In this document: piece by piece, positions 22,803 to 37,365 of the stretch
How positions within the stretch are numbered: position 1 is the stretch's first letter
Layout: each line of letters opens with the position of its first letter
Origin: Neocallimastix lanati (nom. inval.)
Taxonomy: Eukaryota > Neocallimastigomycota > Neocallimastigomycetes > Neocallimastigales > Neocallimastigaceae
DNA length: 37,500 bases
Assembly (NCBI GenBank): GCA_016946835.1
Contig: JACVTC010000239.1
Coordinates: forward strand, 1 to 37,500
Direction of reading: 5' to 3'
Program-made: the position numbers and the translations under genes
The notes under the pieces: model-generated
Database searches by the model: none
Told to the model about the DNA's origin: nothing
The model's input: the letters and a program-made list of their open reading frames with translations, nothing else

Positions 22803-23470
22803 TTACTTGGATTGAGTAACCTTCTTAGTACCACGGAACTTCTTGCTTCTGTTCTTCTTTTCCTTAATTTGCTTACGTGATTGTTGAACCTTTTCAACAA
22901 GACCTTGTCTGACTAATCTGTATTTTGGTTCAAACTTCTTGGCAGCTTCAATGTTGTCGTAAATTAAAGCGTAACCAGTACTTTTACCACCACCAAAGTG
23001 AGTACGGAAACCGAAAACGAAGATGTTCTAAATTTTTAAAATATTTATAATAATATATACTTTAGAATATAACTATAATAATTTCTTTTTATTTATAATA
23101 TATTTTATATCTACATATTATTCTTACTTCCTTATCGGTCTTGTACATCTTGGAAAGCTTATCACGGAGATCACTCTTAGAAAGATTAGCAGAATTTGGG
23201 TGAATGATATCAACGATCATTTGCTTACGTTGAAGAAGACGGTTAGTCATAAACTTCCTTGTGCGGATGGTACAAGTAGCGTCAGCCTATTAATAATTTA
23301 TAATAAAAAAATCCAAATTACTAATTTATGTTATATTACTTTAAAAAAATTTCATAATTATTTAAAACTACTACGCATCCATCAATTTAAACTCTAAAAT
23401 TACAATTAATTACTCATTAATAATATTAATCTTTTAATTTATTCATTTCATTCATTCAAATTAATACCAT
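22803..23470 (-). CDS. RPS24: 40S ribosomal protein eS24, three exons
   Basis: Exons: 23468-23470, 23128-23286, 22803-23027; GT-AG introns; 128 residues. The protein has the family's conserved start ([19 protein letters not shown]), the core [20 protein letters not shown], and a basic tail with [20 protein letters not shown]. It is a structural component of the small ribosomal subunit. Exon 2 opens directly with ADATCTIR after an acceptor and has no Met of its own. The nearest suitable start is an ATG immediately followed by a GT donor at 23470, so exon 1 would contribute only Met to the coding sequence, a layout common in ribosomal protein genes. The final residues (GTKKVTQSK) differ from the animal tail. 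Codon use is richer in GC than the neighbouring genes, as expected for high expression. Confidence 0.93.
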
Positions 23471-24120
23471 GTTTAATATATGCTATAAAAATTCAGCAAT
23501 GAATGAGAGAGAGACTAAAAAAATTTCCCGCTGAATTGTAAATACTTTTTATCAAATCATACATACAATTCAATTTTGACCAATCAATCGAATGATAGTC
23601 AATTATATGTGGCTGTGTATTAATTATATATTAAAATTAATATATTATATTTACATTAATATTTATATAAATATATATTATATAAAATCAGAATATAAAT
23701 TATTTAAAATATTACATATTTTATAATATTTTTAAATATAATAAATTATTATTTGTATAATTTTAAAAATTATTTTTATATTATTTTTTATTATATCAAA
23801 AAGAAATTTTTAAACTTATTGTAATTTTAAATATTTATAATACATATAGTATTTATTAAATATTAGTAATTGCAATAAAATACATTAATAAAGTTATAAG
23901 GATATATTAATCTTTTTCTTATATAAACACTTTTATATTGAAAAATATTAAAAGTTATATTAAATTTATTCTATTTTAATATAAAATAATGTTTTATAGA
24001 TAATTTTATAAATTCAAATATTTTCAATTAATTTATTATTATTAATATTTTAACTATTTTCCTTATTAATTCTCCTATTTCAAGAAAAAAAAAAAAAGTA
24101 TGTAACATATATATATTGAA
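23471..24120. other. Intergenic region between RasGEF 3' end and eS24 promoter
   Basis: AT-rich. The part next to the eS24 gene (23471-23590) has more GC and an AG/CT-rich patch (GAGAGAGAGAC near 23508), which may be the promoter or 5' UTR. An A run at 24086-24098 lies just past the RasGEF stop. No gene is seen. Confidence 0.5.
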
Positions 24121-26573
24121 CTATTGTTGAAATAATTCAATTAAACTTTGATTTTTAGATGTATTATTTTTTTCATTTGTTTGAGTAGGTTTTGCAACCA
24201 TGATAGTATTAAATGCTTTTGAGTTAGAATCTTCAATCTTTTTAGATAATTCTAAAAGAGTCATTTCTGTGTAATGCGGTAAAATTTTGAAATATTCAAA
24301 CATTTCTATTTCATGTTTAACAATATTTTCACTGTTAGACTCAGTTGGATTAATTTTAGAAGTTTCCATTATAGTATTATCTGGTTGGAAACCATATATA
24401 TGTTTTTGAATTGTATTTACTGATTTGATTTTGGTATAAATAAGTCTTAATTTTTGAAAATTAATTAATTCATTTTTTAATATTTTTTGATTTCCATCAT
24501 TCTTATATTTATTTATTAAATAATAATAATAATAATAATAAAAATAATAATAAATTAATGTTGCATGTTTTTAATCCTATTTGTATATTTATTATTTATT
24601 AATTATATGTCTATATTGTTTTACCATAAACGTTAAATCTTTTAAGAATAATCCTATATTATATATATATATATATTAAATAAAATTTAGTAATATTAAC
24701 ACATTAAAAAATTTCAAAATAAAAATATATTGTAAACTAAAAAATAAAGTCATAGTATTTAAATAAATACCAAAGAATGGAATAAGCGGTGGTTTAGAGT
24801 TATATTCAAGCTAATTAAAATATTTTATATTAGTTTCATTATATTATTAAATTAAACTAAATAAATAAATAAAAATTTTTAAATGAAATTTATTAACTTA
24901 CTTCTCTATAATTTTTAAAATTACTTTTATAACTCATAGTTTCTTCAATTTCAGCGTATATATTCATTGTTTTTGTAGATAAAGTCTAGTTTATAAATTA
25001 ATAATAAAATAAATAAATTATTAATAATTTTTAAAAAATTTAAATATATGAAAATTCATACCATCCATAATCCTTTCAATCTTGAAACTGCAGCCATATT
25101 AAGACCTGATAGTATTGCCATTGTAGTATTAAAATTCTGGATTTCTAAACAATACTATACAAATTATATTAATATTAAAAAAAATATATATATATATATA
25201 TATCATATTTCTTATTACCTTTGCTATTTTAATCATTTTTTCTAAAGCACTAGTTCTATTTTTTAATGATTGAGTTTTACATATCATTGTAGATACCCAA
25301 AACGAAATCTTAATATAATATATAATCAATAATAATTAGTTTTAAAGAAATTATATTCATTTTGTATTAAAAGATAAAATAACATTCATATATTTAATAC
25401 TATATTTATTTATCTTACTTGATTAAATCTTTCTATAAACTTTTGAATATTTTTTGTATTTTTTTCTTTGACATCTTTACTGTCCCATAAAAAATGAGCG
25501 TATTCTTGTGATTCAATTGATCTCCATAGTTTTGAATCAACTTTAAATGCATAAGAAAATATTAAATAATAAAAAATTTATTTAATTATAAAGAATAAAT
25601 AAAATTAAAATATTTAAATATATAATTTTAATATTATTATAAGAAAATTACTAAAAGTTACCTATAGTAAGTTGTTGAGCTATTTTTTTAGACGAAATAC
25701 TTAATATATCTACTAAATCAACTTCATATTCTAAATTCTTATTCTCATTCGGTATTTCAATTTCATCGACTTTCTCTTCTTCAGATTCTTTCATTCCATA
25801 TTTAATTAATGAATTTATTTGGTCGACGTAAGATTGACATTGAGCTTTATCTGAATTTTTTATTTTTTCGATTAATACATTTAAATTTTTAAGTGCCTCA
25901 CTAGACATTAAAAAATCATTAAAATACTCTGCTACCCATTTTTTTATAATGCTTGCAACCCTTTATAAATATAAATATATATATTTAAACCCATTTTAAC
26001 AATTTAATAATTTTTAATTCTATTAAAAAAACTAAAAATTATTACTTAAATCTATATTTATATTTATATATATATATTTAAACTTAAATGTATACTTTTG
26101 TATTTGGACATTGACATCATTTATTGATTCATTATCTTCTAATTCATCTACTTTCTTAATTAACTTATCAAATGTATATATTCATAATAATAAAACAAAT
26201 TAACAATTAAGAATAATAATCTCTTAATTATTTTATATATATATGGATAAATATTTTTATATATGAAAAGGATATTCTTCCGTTAGCAATAAAACAAAAT
26301 CATTGGCTTTAAGGAAATGTCTATATGTCAACAAAAAAATATCAATAAACATTATATCAGTTGTATTATTTAAAATCATTTCATTAATTAAACCATGAAC
26401 TGTTCCTGCTGATACTTCATATTGATTATCTTTTAATGTTCTTATTAGATATTCTTTTCCATTTTCATATTCTTTTTCAACTTGTGGTAATTCTAATATA
26501 TATAAATATTATTATTATTAATTATTATTATAATTATTTTAATTATTATTAGTATAAATTATTATTACTATTA

Positions 26574-26663
<90 letters not shown>

Positions 26664-26812
26664 AGTAGTAGTAGTAGTAGTAACATTATTGGTATTTATA
26701 ACAATAATTATTAATATTTACTATTTTCTTCTGTTTCTGGGGCACCGTTAATAAAACTAACTTCATTAATTGGAGTTTTCGGTTTTTGGTTTTTACCAAC
26801 AAATTTTCTATT

Positions 26813-26859
<47 letters not shown>

Positions 26860-26883
26860 GAATTTAATAAAGTATATTAAAAA

Positions 26884-26919
<36 letters not shown>

Positions 26920-29396
26920 AAGATATAAATTATTAAAATAATAAATTTTATTATATTTTAGTATGATGCATTACTTAAATGTTGAATATATATCATTATG
27001 TGATTGTTTTCCCTTAGCGCTGCTTTTATCAGAAAATAATTGATTACTTGTGCTTGCATTACTTTGAACAACGAATGGAGATACTCCATGAATAGATCTA
27101 TAATTCATAATTTGCTTATTTTTATATTTATGTAATTGTTGTTGATTATTATTATTATTATCTATACTTCCCTGTTGACTTTCATTTTGACTTATAAGTT
27201 TATCTTCATATTTATCACTAAGACAATCAGCTGATTTTGACATTGTTATAGTATCCTTATATTGATTTTTAATAATATTTAAATCTAAACTTATAATTTC
27301 TTCACTTTTATAGGTATTATTTATATTTTTAAGATTTATAATATATCTGTTGTCAACTGTATTACTTTTCATATCAATTATGGAATTTGTTTTTCTTTTA
27401 GTTTTAGGTGATCTTGAATCTTCTTGACTATCGTCTTCTAAAGGTATTATAGTACGTGGCTCCTTATAGCTATGCCATTTAGTCTCTTTAACGAAATAAT
27501 CATAATTAGAACTATTCGGAGAAGGAGAAGAAGGAGGAGATATTTTTTCATTAAGAGAATTGAGAAAATCTTTTGAATACGTTTTTGATAAACGAGAAAC
27601 TTTCTGTGATTTAACTTCAGGCGCTGATGATGAAATAGATTTTGATCCAATTGATGAATATGGTTCTTGATATTCAGATAACAAATCCGAATCATTCTTT
27701 CCATCTTCAAAGCTATTAGATTGAAGTTTAGGTAATTCATTTGATGAATTTCTTAAATCATCAGCTGATTTTTCTTCCTCAATTTCATTGGTCATTCCAT
27801 TATAAAAATTAGTTGTATTAGAAGATCTTTCATTTTTTGTATAGCTTTCAGACCCATCTTCTGATGTAATTCCTTCTAATTCATTTTCTTGCATACCGAT
27901 TTCTTCAGATTTCTTATTTAATGAAAAGATATTTTTTGTTTTTTTTGTATTTGATCCTCTTTTCTGAGCTTTTGAAAATTTATTATTTTCAGGAGTATTC
28001 TCACCATCTATTGGAGATGGCATATAAATTTCATTTAAATCATTATAATTTTTAATGGATATCCTCTTCTTAGATACATCCTTATTTTGAGATAAAAAGT
28101 TTAATTGAAGTGATTTTGGTCTTGAAAAATTATATTTCATCTTTTGTTTCTTTTGAGATGATGATTTTTTCGTTGGAGATTCACTTTCATCTAATAAATC
28201 TACCGATGGTGAAATCTCTTCACACCCTTTATTTGAAGTTATCTTTGAAATATGAATTTTATGTTTATCTTTTCTCTTACTTTCCTTATCCTCTTTAATT
28301 TTATCAATTGTATCTTTTGAGCTTTCGATAGTAGATGAAAATTCATCATCACTATCATCTTTTCTTTTCATTTGTCCTGACTTATATGATGAAGATTTAT
28401 CGACCACATTATTATCTTTATTATCCATTAATGTTCCAATCGAATATGATTTTTTCTTATCAATATTATATTTATTTTCTACAAAATATTTCATAATATT
28501 AACTTTAGCTTGAGTCTGATTTGAAATACCTTCATTACTTTTATCTATTTGTTCTTTCATATCAGAACTAAGAACCAATTCACTATTATACATTTCATTC
28601 AAATCGTGTGATTTTCTGAAATGAATTGTTCCATATTTTTTACCATAAGCAGGTATTTCTGATGTATCAAGTCTTCCATTATTTAAACGAACAGTTCTAC
28701 ATTGATAAGAACTTCTTTTATCAAGGCTTTCCTTAGAATCATCATCAGAATCTCCACCTAATTTTTTATATCCGATTACCTTATAATCTCTTTCAGTTCC
28801 AAATGCCTCTGAAAATGGGGTTTTAGTTTCAATCGCACTTTTTGGACTAGTTATAATATAATTTCTTTGAAATTCATTTTCAAATCGACGCATATTAGTA
28901 TTAATGATTAGATTTGATGTAGGATTTAAGTTTTCTTTTTCCATATATTTATCAATATTTGTTTTATTTTTATTATTGTTTATTTCATCAGTAGATTCTT
29001 TTAATGCTTTATAACTAGAGGCATCTTTGTCATTTATTAATGTTGTACTTTCACGAAACATATCATGATTCTCTGGAGCACCAACAGAGGAACTATAAAG
29101 ATCTTCTCTACTATCATTCAAATATCCACCTGGAGTAGATTTGTTTTCTGGCATAAAATTATTTAATATGAATGTTGGAGAAAATATATTTGTTGAATCT
29201 GATTTATACATAACAGATATTCTGGGTAACTGAAAGTTATTTAAATCATCACTATCTTCAGAATCTTCTTCTGTTTCATATTTTTTATCATTAATTTTTA
29301 TTACCATAGCAATAACATGACCAATGAAATCAAATATTTCAAAATACTTTTAAGCAAAATATATATATATATATTTATATAATTTCATTATGTTAT

Positions 29397-29432
<36 letters not shown>

Positions 29433-29709
29433 AGTATTAATATTAAAAAAAATTCGCATATGTATCACACAATAATATTATTTTGATTAATATATTATTA
29501 ATATATTATTAATTATTTTAAAATATATATATATATGCTGTTTATTACATCGGGTGTTACAAAATCATAAGAATCTACTGAGTATTCTGAATTCATATAT
29601 GATATCGTTAAATATTGTTCATCCCTTTCATAAGAATATTGCATAATTTGTTCCACTTCAAAATCCTTTATTAAGGTTTTCTTTTGTTTTTATTTATTAA
29701 TGAATTGTC

Positions 29710-29780
<71 letters not shown>

Positions 29781-30253
29781 AAATAAATAAATAAATAAAT
29801 AAAGAAAAAAAATTAAATAAATATATGAAAAATAAAAAAAAAATAAAAAAATAAATATAAAATAAAAATAAAAATAAAAAAATAAATATAAAATAAAAAT
29901 AAAAATAAATAAAATATAGTAAATTGTAAATTAATAATTAAAAATTAATTATTCTTATAGTTAATAAATAATCATTAAATTTAAATATATATTTATATTT
30001 TTATAAAATTACTGGATTATCTTTGTCATAAATATGAACTCCTAATAAATCTACTTTCATTAATACATCTTTTGGTTCACTATCACCTAAATACTATGAA
30101 ACATAATTTTATATTTTAATTATTATATAATATTAAAAAGCATATTGATGTTATAAATTATATTAAAAAAAATAATATTTATTTATGCATATAATTAAAA
30201 ATAAAAAATATAGAATATGAAATAATATATATATATATATATATAACAATAGA

Positions 30254-30288
<35 letters not shown>

Positions 30289-30771
30289 AAAGAAAAAGAA
30301 AAAAAGAAAAATTAAAATTTTAATATGTACAACAACTTCATTAACAATCCCCTTTTGTAATTCAACGAATTCTTGTAGAATAAGCCTACTATGAATAAGT
30401 GAGCCCGGTTGTGGATTATTATCATTTTCGTTGTCATTGTTATTTGCATTTTCATTTACATTTTCATTCTCATCTTGTACTATTGATTTTTTCTCTTTCT
30501 TTTGATCTTTTAATTCAGATTTAATGGAATTATTATCTATACTATTACTGCTAGTATTATTACTATTGTTATTCTTACTTTTATGTTTGTTGTTATCATT
30601 ACTTTTTGAGGGTGATGATCTTAATAACTAATTATATAAACAATATATAATTTTTTATTAATTAATTATTATTATCATTATTATTATTATAAAAAAGATC
30701 TTTTTTTATGATAATCTAATAATTTATTATAATAAAAGCCTGACATAAACTACCTTCCATAATTTTGGCAT
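24121..30771 (-). CDS. Ras guanine-nucleotide exchange factor with N-terminal PH/FERM-C-like segment, 16 exons
   Basis: Exons: 30754-30771, 30331-30627, 30013-30093, 29549-29680, 26975-29346, 26722-26807, 26276-26492, 26096-26173, 25662-25960, 25419-25540, 25219-25308, 25062-25154, 24902-24985, 24771-24810, 24625-24653, 24121-24501. They sum to 4419 bases (1472 residues) with every junction in frame. Residues 100-190 (YLGDSEPKDVLMKVDLLGV to FEIFDFIGHVIAMV) look like a PTB/FERM-C type PH fold; this is tentative. Residues 195-980 are Ser/Asn/Lys-rich and probably disordered. RasGEF_N lies at about 1000-1120 (FIDIFLLTYRHF, ASIIKKWVAEYF). The catalytic CDC25 domain lies at about 1180-1440 (IAQQLT, YCLEIQNFNTTMAIL, SRLKGLW, PPLIPFFG, LKDLTF, ELINFQKLR). 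It would load a Ras-family GTPase with GTP. One intron appears to be AT-AC. Exons 1-4 could belong to a separate gene, but frame continuity argues against that. Confidence 0.88.
26174..26275 (-). other. Candidate U12-type AT-AC intron in the RasGEF gene
   Basis: Within the RasGEF N domain, no usable GT donor precedes an in-frame stop after TEEYPFHI. The sequence ATATCCTTTT, which fits the U12-type AT-AC donor consensus, begins at 26275 on the minus strand. TTCTTAAT, close to the U12 branch-site consensus, lies about 33 bases before an AC end at 26174. Removing these 102 bases joins phase 2 to phase 2 and gives LLLTEEFDKLI, which fits the domain. A weak GT donor (GTTTTA) is the alternative. 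Confidence 0.5.
26820..26918 (-). repeat. Paired A38 and T31 runs in RasGEF intron 5
   Basis: A 38-base A run (26820-26857) and a 31-base T run (26888-26918) are separated by 30 bases. In the transcript they are a U run and an A run that can pair over about 31 bases, inside an intron of 167 bases. Confidence 0.9.
29714..29778 (-). repeat. 65-base homopolymer A (U in the transcript) in RasGEF intron 3
   Basis: This is the longest homopolymer in the window. It lies 33 bases upstream of the exon 4 acceptor in transcript direction. Its true length is hard to sequence and may be unreliable. Confidence 0.9.
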
Positions 30772-32494
30772 TTTATATATATATATATGTATATAATTAA
30801 TAATATCAATTTTTATTATTTATTTATATAACTATTGTTTTTATTATAATTATATATTAAATATTAATTTAAATCTTATGAAAATATATTATTATTTTTC
30901 TTCTTATACATAAAATATCAATAATATATTCCTTTTTTTTAAAAAAAAAATATTTCATATATTATATTATTAAATGTATATTTAATAAATTTTTTATTAA
31001 TATTTTTATAAATTTATATTCAAATATACAAAAAAGTATATTTGAATATAATAGTCACAGTATTTTCTATATATAGTTCTTATAATTTAAAGTATTGTAT
31101 ATATCTTTATTCATGTTATATATCCTCTATTGAGCTATTTCTTTTGTTATTATTATATGTATCCACAAAACTGATATAATTGTATATTAAATACGTAATA
31201 TTAACTAAATGTATCAAGTATAATTTTTTTTTTTAAAGGAAGAATTTTATTTTTTAAATATATATTATATAAAATCAAGGTAGAACTAAAGTGTAAAGAA
31301 AACTATAATAACAATTTAAAAAAAAAAATAAATAAATAAAATAGAACAAAATAATACAAAAATTAAAAATAATAATAAAATAATAAATATATGTATATAA
31401 AATAAATTAATGGTTAAGAAAGTTTTTCTATTAAACAATGTCAATCATAAAAAAATGATATAATTAATGCATTATTTAAAATATTTTTTATTATTATTTT
31501 ATTAATTTTATTAATAGAAAAAAAAATCATTTAAATTATTACATATCATTAATTATTTAAGTTAATTAAATATCTTATTGAAAATATATATATATATATT
31601 TATATAAAAATTTTAATTAATAATTTAAAAAAAAAAAAAAAAAAAATTGGAAAATTTTCTTAAATAATCATTAAAATTAACAAATTACTGAATTTTCATT
31701 ATTTTTTAATTAAACTTATTATCTATAAAAATATCTGCTAAAACTTTTCACAATATTGTGCAAATAATTATTATTATGATTATGATTATAAGATACAAAT
31801 TATATATACAATAAAAATAAATTTTAATATATATTATTTAATTATATATTACTAATATTAATAATTATCTATAATTTTTATGTTTTCTATAATTTATAAT
31901 TTTTTTATATATATTTTGTATTATATTCATGTTATTAATTCATTAAATATTTAAGTTTAACAAATTTTATTCTTACCTACAAGATTTTAAATAACTTAAA
32001 TATCATATAATTATAATATTAAATAATGTTATATTTTTAGGTCATCCCATTTAATATTTTCAATTTCTTTAATTAATAAAGTTATATTTTAAATTAATTA
32101 CATATAATTATTACATTTATTCATTGAATAGAACATATGTCACATGGATTTAATTAATTTTAATTTACTTTTATTTAATAAAAAATTTGTTTAAATATAT
32201 AGTAATCAAAATAGACATAATTTATGTTTGGTCATTCATGTATTACAATGTGGCTTGTAAAAATAAATGAATAGGAGGGTAGGGTTAATTTTTTCGAAAT
32301 GCATCACATTCCTAATAGAAAAATAATTTATAAATAAACAGGTAAAAATAAAAACTATAACAATAATAAAAATAATAAATATGAAAATTTGAGTCTTTTA
32401 AATAAAAGTTATTCAGAATAAACAAACAATTTCATTATTTAATTAATGATATTCATCTATATATATACTCATTCATTAATTTATTAATATTAAT

Positions 32495-32585
<91 letters not shown>

Positions 32586-32821
32586 TTTGCATTTTTACTT
32601 TTTTTATAATTGAAAATATTTATATTTATATTAAGATTTATATAAAATAAATAATATTTTAAACAAAGCAAAAAAAAAATGTTATGACTTTTATTAACGA
32701 TATTTTTTTTTTTTAGTTTGATTTGTTTTTTTATTTTAATAAATTTCTAATCCATTACAATTAATACCAATTTCACTTTTACATATCATTGGTGTTGGAT
32801 AAAAGTGAAAGTAGTTTATTT
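30772..32821. other. Two-kilobase intergenic region upstream of the RasGEF gene
   Basis: AT-rich throughout, with A and T runs (for example 31627-31646). A TTTA/ATTT tetranucleotide array of about 24 units runs at 32492-32588, near the 3' end of the decarboxylase gene. I see no reading frame of interest, no RNA gene and no transposon end here. It should contain the RasGEF promoter. Confidence 0.6.
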
Positions 32822-34840
<2,019 letters not shown>

Positions 34841-35090
34841 CTTATTCTATAATTAAAGAAATTTCCAATTAAAAAATTGTTTATATTACTACTAATACTA
34901 TTTATTTAATATATTTTACTAATATTATTCCTGTTTTGTATACACTTTAAATTGTTATTACTTTTATAATGATTTTCCAATAAATAATTATATATATAGT
35001 TTTATTTATTTGATTTTTCGATAGTTAAATAGTTTAATTAAATTATTTTTTATTTTTTTTACTTATATTACTATTCTATTTTTATAAAAA

Positions 35091-35127
<37 letters not shown>

Positions 35128-35211
35128 TTAATAATAATAATAAAATAAGAATTTTACTTATAATTTATAAATAGTTGAAAATAATAAACTCTTTTAATTT
35201 AAAAACTAATT

Positions 35212-35266
<55 letters not shown>

Positions 35267-35631
35267 GAAAAGAAGAAAAGAAAAGAAAAGAAAAAGAAAA
35301 AGAAAAAGAAAAAGAAAGAAAATACTGTTAAATTAACTATTTTATTCTTTTTTTTCTGTTTTATTTATTAAATGAAATAATAGAATAAAAAATATAAATG
35401 ATAAAAAAAAAATATATTATCATATTTTTATAATATATATAATAATATTAATATAATATTAATTAATATATAAATTGAAAAATAAAATATTAACTTTTCT
35501 GGAAAATTTTATATACAAAATCTTTTAACATTAATAAAAATTTGAAAAAAAAAAAAAATTTTTTTTCTTCTTTAAACTATTACCATAAATAAAAAAATTA
35601 AATAATAATAATAAAAGAAAAAAAAAAAAAA
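34841..35631. promoter_or_regulatory. Divergent promoter region between decarboxylase and PSMG4 genes
   Basis: The two start codons face away from each other across 791 bases. The centre holds T8 followed by A43 (35211-35261), then an all-purine (AAAAG)n stretch to about 35321 with one T. Such poly(dA:dT) tracts exclude nucleosomes in fungi; that role is inferred here. A short (AAT)n is at 35092-35125. No recognisable TATA box can be singled out in sequence this AT-rich. Confidence 0.5.
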
Positions 35632-36423
35632 ATGCAATCTATTTTAAATAATGAAGAAGTACTTAATGCTTCAGAAAATACTAACATTGAAATAAACACT
35701 TGTAAACCTAAAATAAAAATATACAATCATACAGAAATATTCAATGATATGTATATCATATATTATAAAATTATGCTACTAACTGATTCAATGTTTGTCT
35801 GGATTGGTAGTGAATTATTGAATGAAAAAAATAATATAACTCATATGAATAATTTAGCTATGTCAATGAAAACAAAATTTGTAATATTATTCTCTAAAAT
35901 TATTCTATTATATTCTATACATAATAATTTTAATATAAATTATTTTTTTCATTAATTACATAATGAAAAATAAAAAATAAAATTAAAAAAAAATATTTAA
36001 TTAATATTTCTTTTATTCTTATAAATTAAAATGTAAAGTCCCCAGTACCAATTGTTACTACTCTTCTTGGTAATACTTTAGAAGAAATAAGTGAGCACAT
36101 GTCTCGTAGATTATGTAAGTAATTTAACTTTTAAATAGTAATAATATATAAATATAATATTATTAATAATAAAATTTTTTATTTAATCAAATAATAATAA
36201 ATAATATTTATTCATTTAACCTTTTTTATATATGTATATCTATTGCTCTTATTTTATTATTATCATTATTATAATTATTATAATTATTATAATTATAATT
36301 ATTATTATTATTATAATTATTATAATTATAATTATTATTATTATTATAATTATAATTATTATTATTATTATTATTATTATTATAATTATTACAATTATAA
36401 TTATTATTATTATTATAATTATA

Positions 36424-36465
<42 letters not shown>

Positions 36466-36477
36466 ATTATTATTATA

Positions 36478-36521
<44 letters not shown>

Positions 36522-36643
36522 GAATATTAGCAACGAAGTATTTTAAACAAGTTTTTGTTAGTTATAATATTACTTCAAATAATCCGGATATTTCTGTTTT
36601 TGCCGAAAGATCACTTGTACAATTTTTAAAAACTAAATTATAA
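35632..36643 (+). CDS. Proteasome assembly chaperone 4 (PSMG4/PAC4 family), three exons
   Basis: Exons: 35632-35880, 36039-36114, 36531-36643; GT-AG introns; 145 residues, slightly longer than the human protein because of an Asn/Glu-rich start. Recognised blocks are LLTDSMFVWIG, LAMSMKT, PIVTTLLGNTLEEISEHMSRRL and KQVFVSYNI, in the family's order. PAC4 pairs with PAC3 to help build the alpha ring of the 20S proteasome in the cytosol. Family members are poorly conserved, but the pattern LTDS-WIG...TTLLG...RRL...KQVFVSYN is specific. Intron 2 is 416 bases and consists mainly of an ATT/ATAATT array. The frame of exon 1 runs on past its donor to 35955, but that extension does not match the family. 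Confidence 0.87.
36256..36521 (+). repeat. Composite ATT/ATAATT array in intron 2 of the PSMG4 gene
   Basis: About 266 bases of ATT units interrupted at intervals by TAATTA steps. It makes up most of the intron and ends nine bases before the exon 3 acceptor. Confidence 0.9.
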
Positions 36644-37023
36644 TCCATACTATTATATTAATGACAATAAATATAAATATATATTTCTTCTTTTTCCTTT
36701 TTTTACATACAAATTAAAAAAAAAAAAAAAAAAAAAAACTTTCAAGTATTTAATACTAGTTAAATTTGTTACAATTTAAAATACAATAAAATTATTTAAT
36801 TTTATTTAACTAAACAGATATATCCATTAAAATAATTAAATATTAAATAAAAGTTATATAAATAATATAAAAAATACTTATTATTTCATTTCCTTTTTCA
36901 TTTGTTAAAAAATATTAAATTGTATTTCAAATATTATTATTATGTTAATTTAATAATAAATAAATTCATATAAATAATACTTTTTTTTTATTTGTCATTT
37001 TTATTTATGAATAATTATGTATC

Positions 37024-37098
<75 letters not shown>

Positions 37099-37365
37099 AA
37101 ACTATAAATAAAAATAGAACTCTATAATTCATAATATAATAATTGTCCAATTTTGTTATTTAAAATAAAGGGTTAGGTTTTAAATGTAACCAAAAATTTA
37201 AGTTATAAAATAAATTTATTTTATAAATTTACTCTCTATTTTATGCTTTGTAAAATGAATTTTAATATATTTTATTAAAAATGATAAAAAACAATAGTGA
37301 TAATATTATTTGAAAGATTAATTAAAAAGTGACATTCCTCTTGTTTAGAGTTATACAGGAAAATC
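36644..37365. other. Intergenic region with (ATT)n
   Basis: This is the 3' flank of the PSMG4 gene, with an A run near 36717-36738 and about 24 ATT units at 37026-37097. AGGGTTAGG near 37170 is telomere-like but single. No gene is seen. Confidence 0.65.

Noticed and set aside
25651-25908. Separate small genes in the 24121-26500 region
   Set aside because: These open stretches are single exons of the RasGEF gene and join in frame.
26971-29307. The 778-residue frame as a complete single-exon gene
   Set aside because: It can be extended upstream to an acceptor at 29347-29348 and ends at a GTAATG donor that joins in frame to the RasGEF exons, so it is better read as one internal exon.
35881-35955. 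PSMG4 exon 1 continued to its first stop
   Set aside because: The extension has no family match, while a GT donor at 35881 leads in frame to exons with the diagnostic TTLLG and KQVFVSYN blocks.
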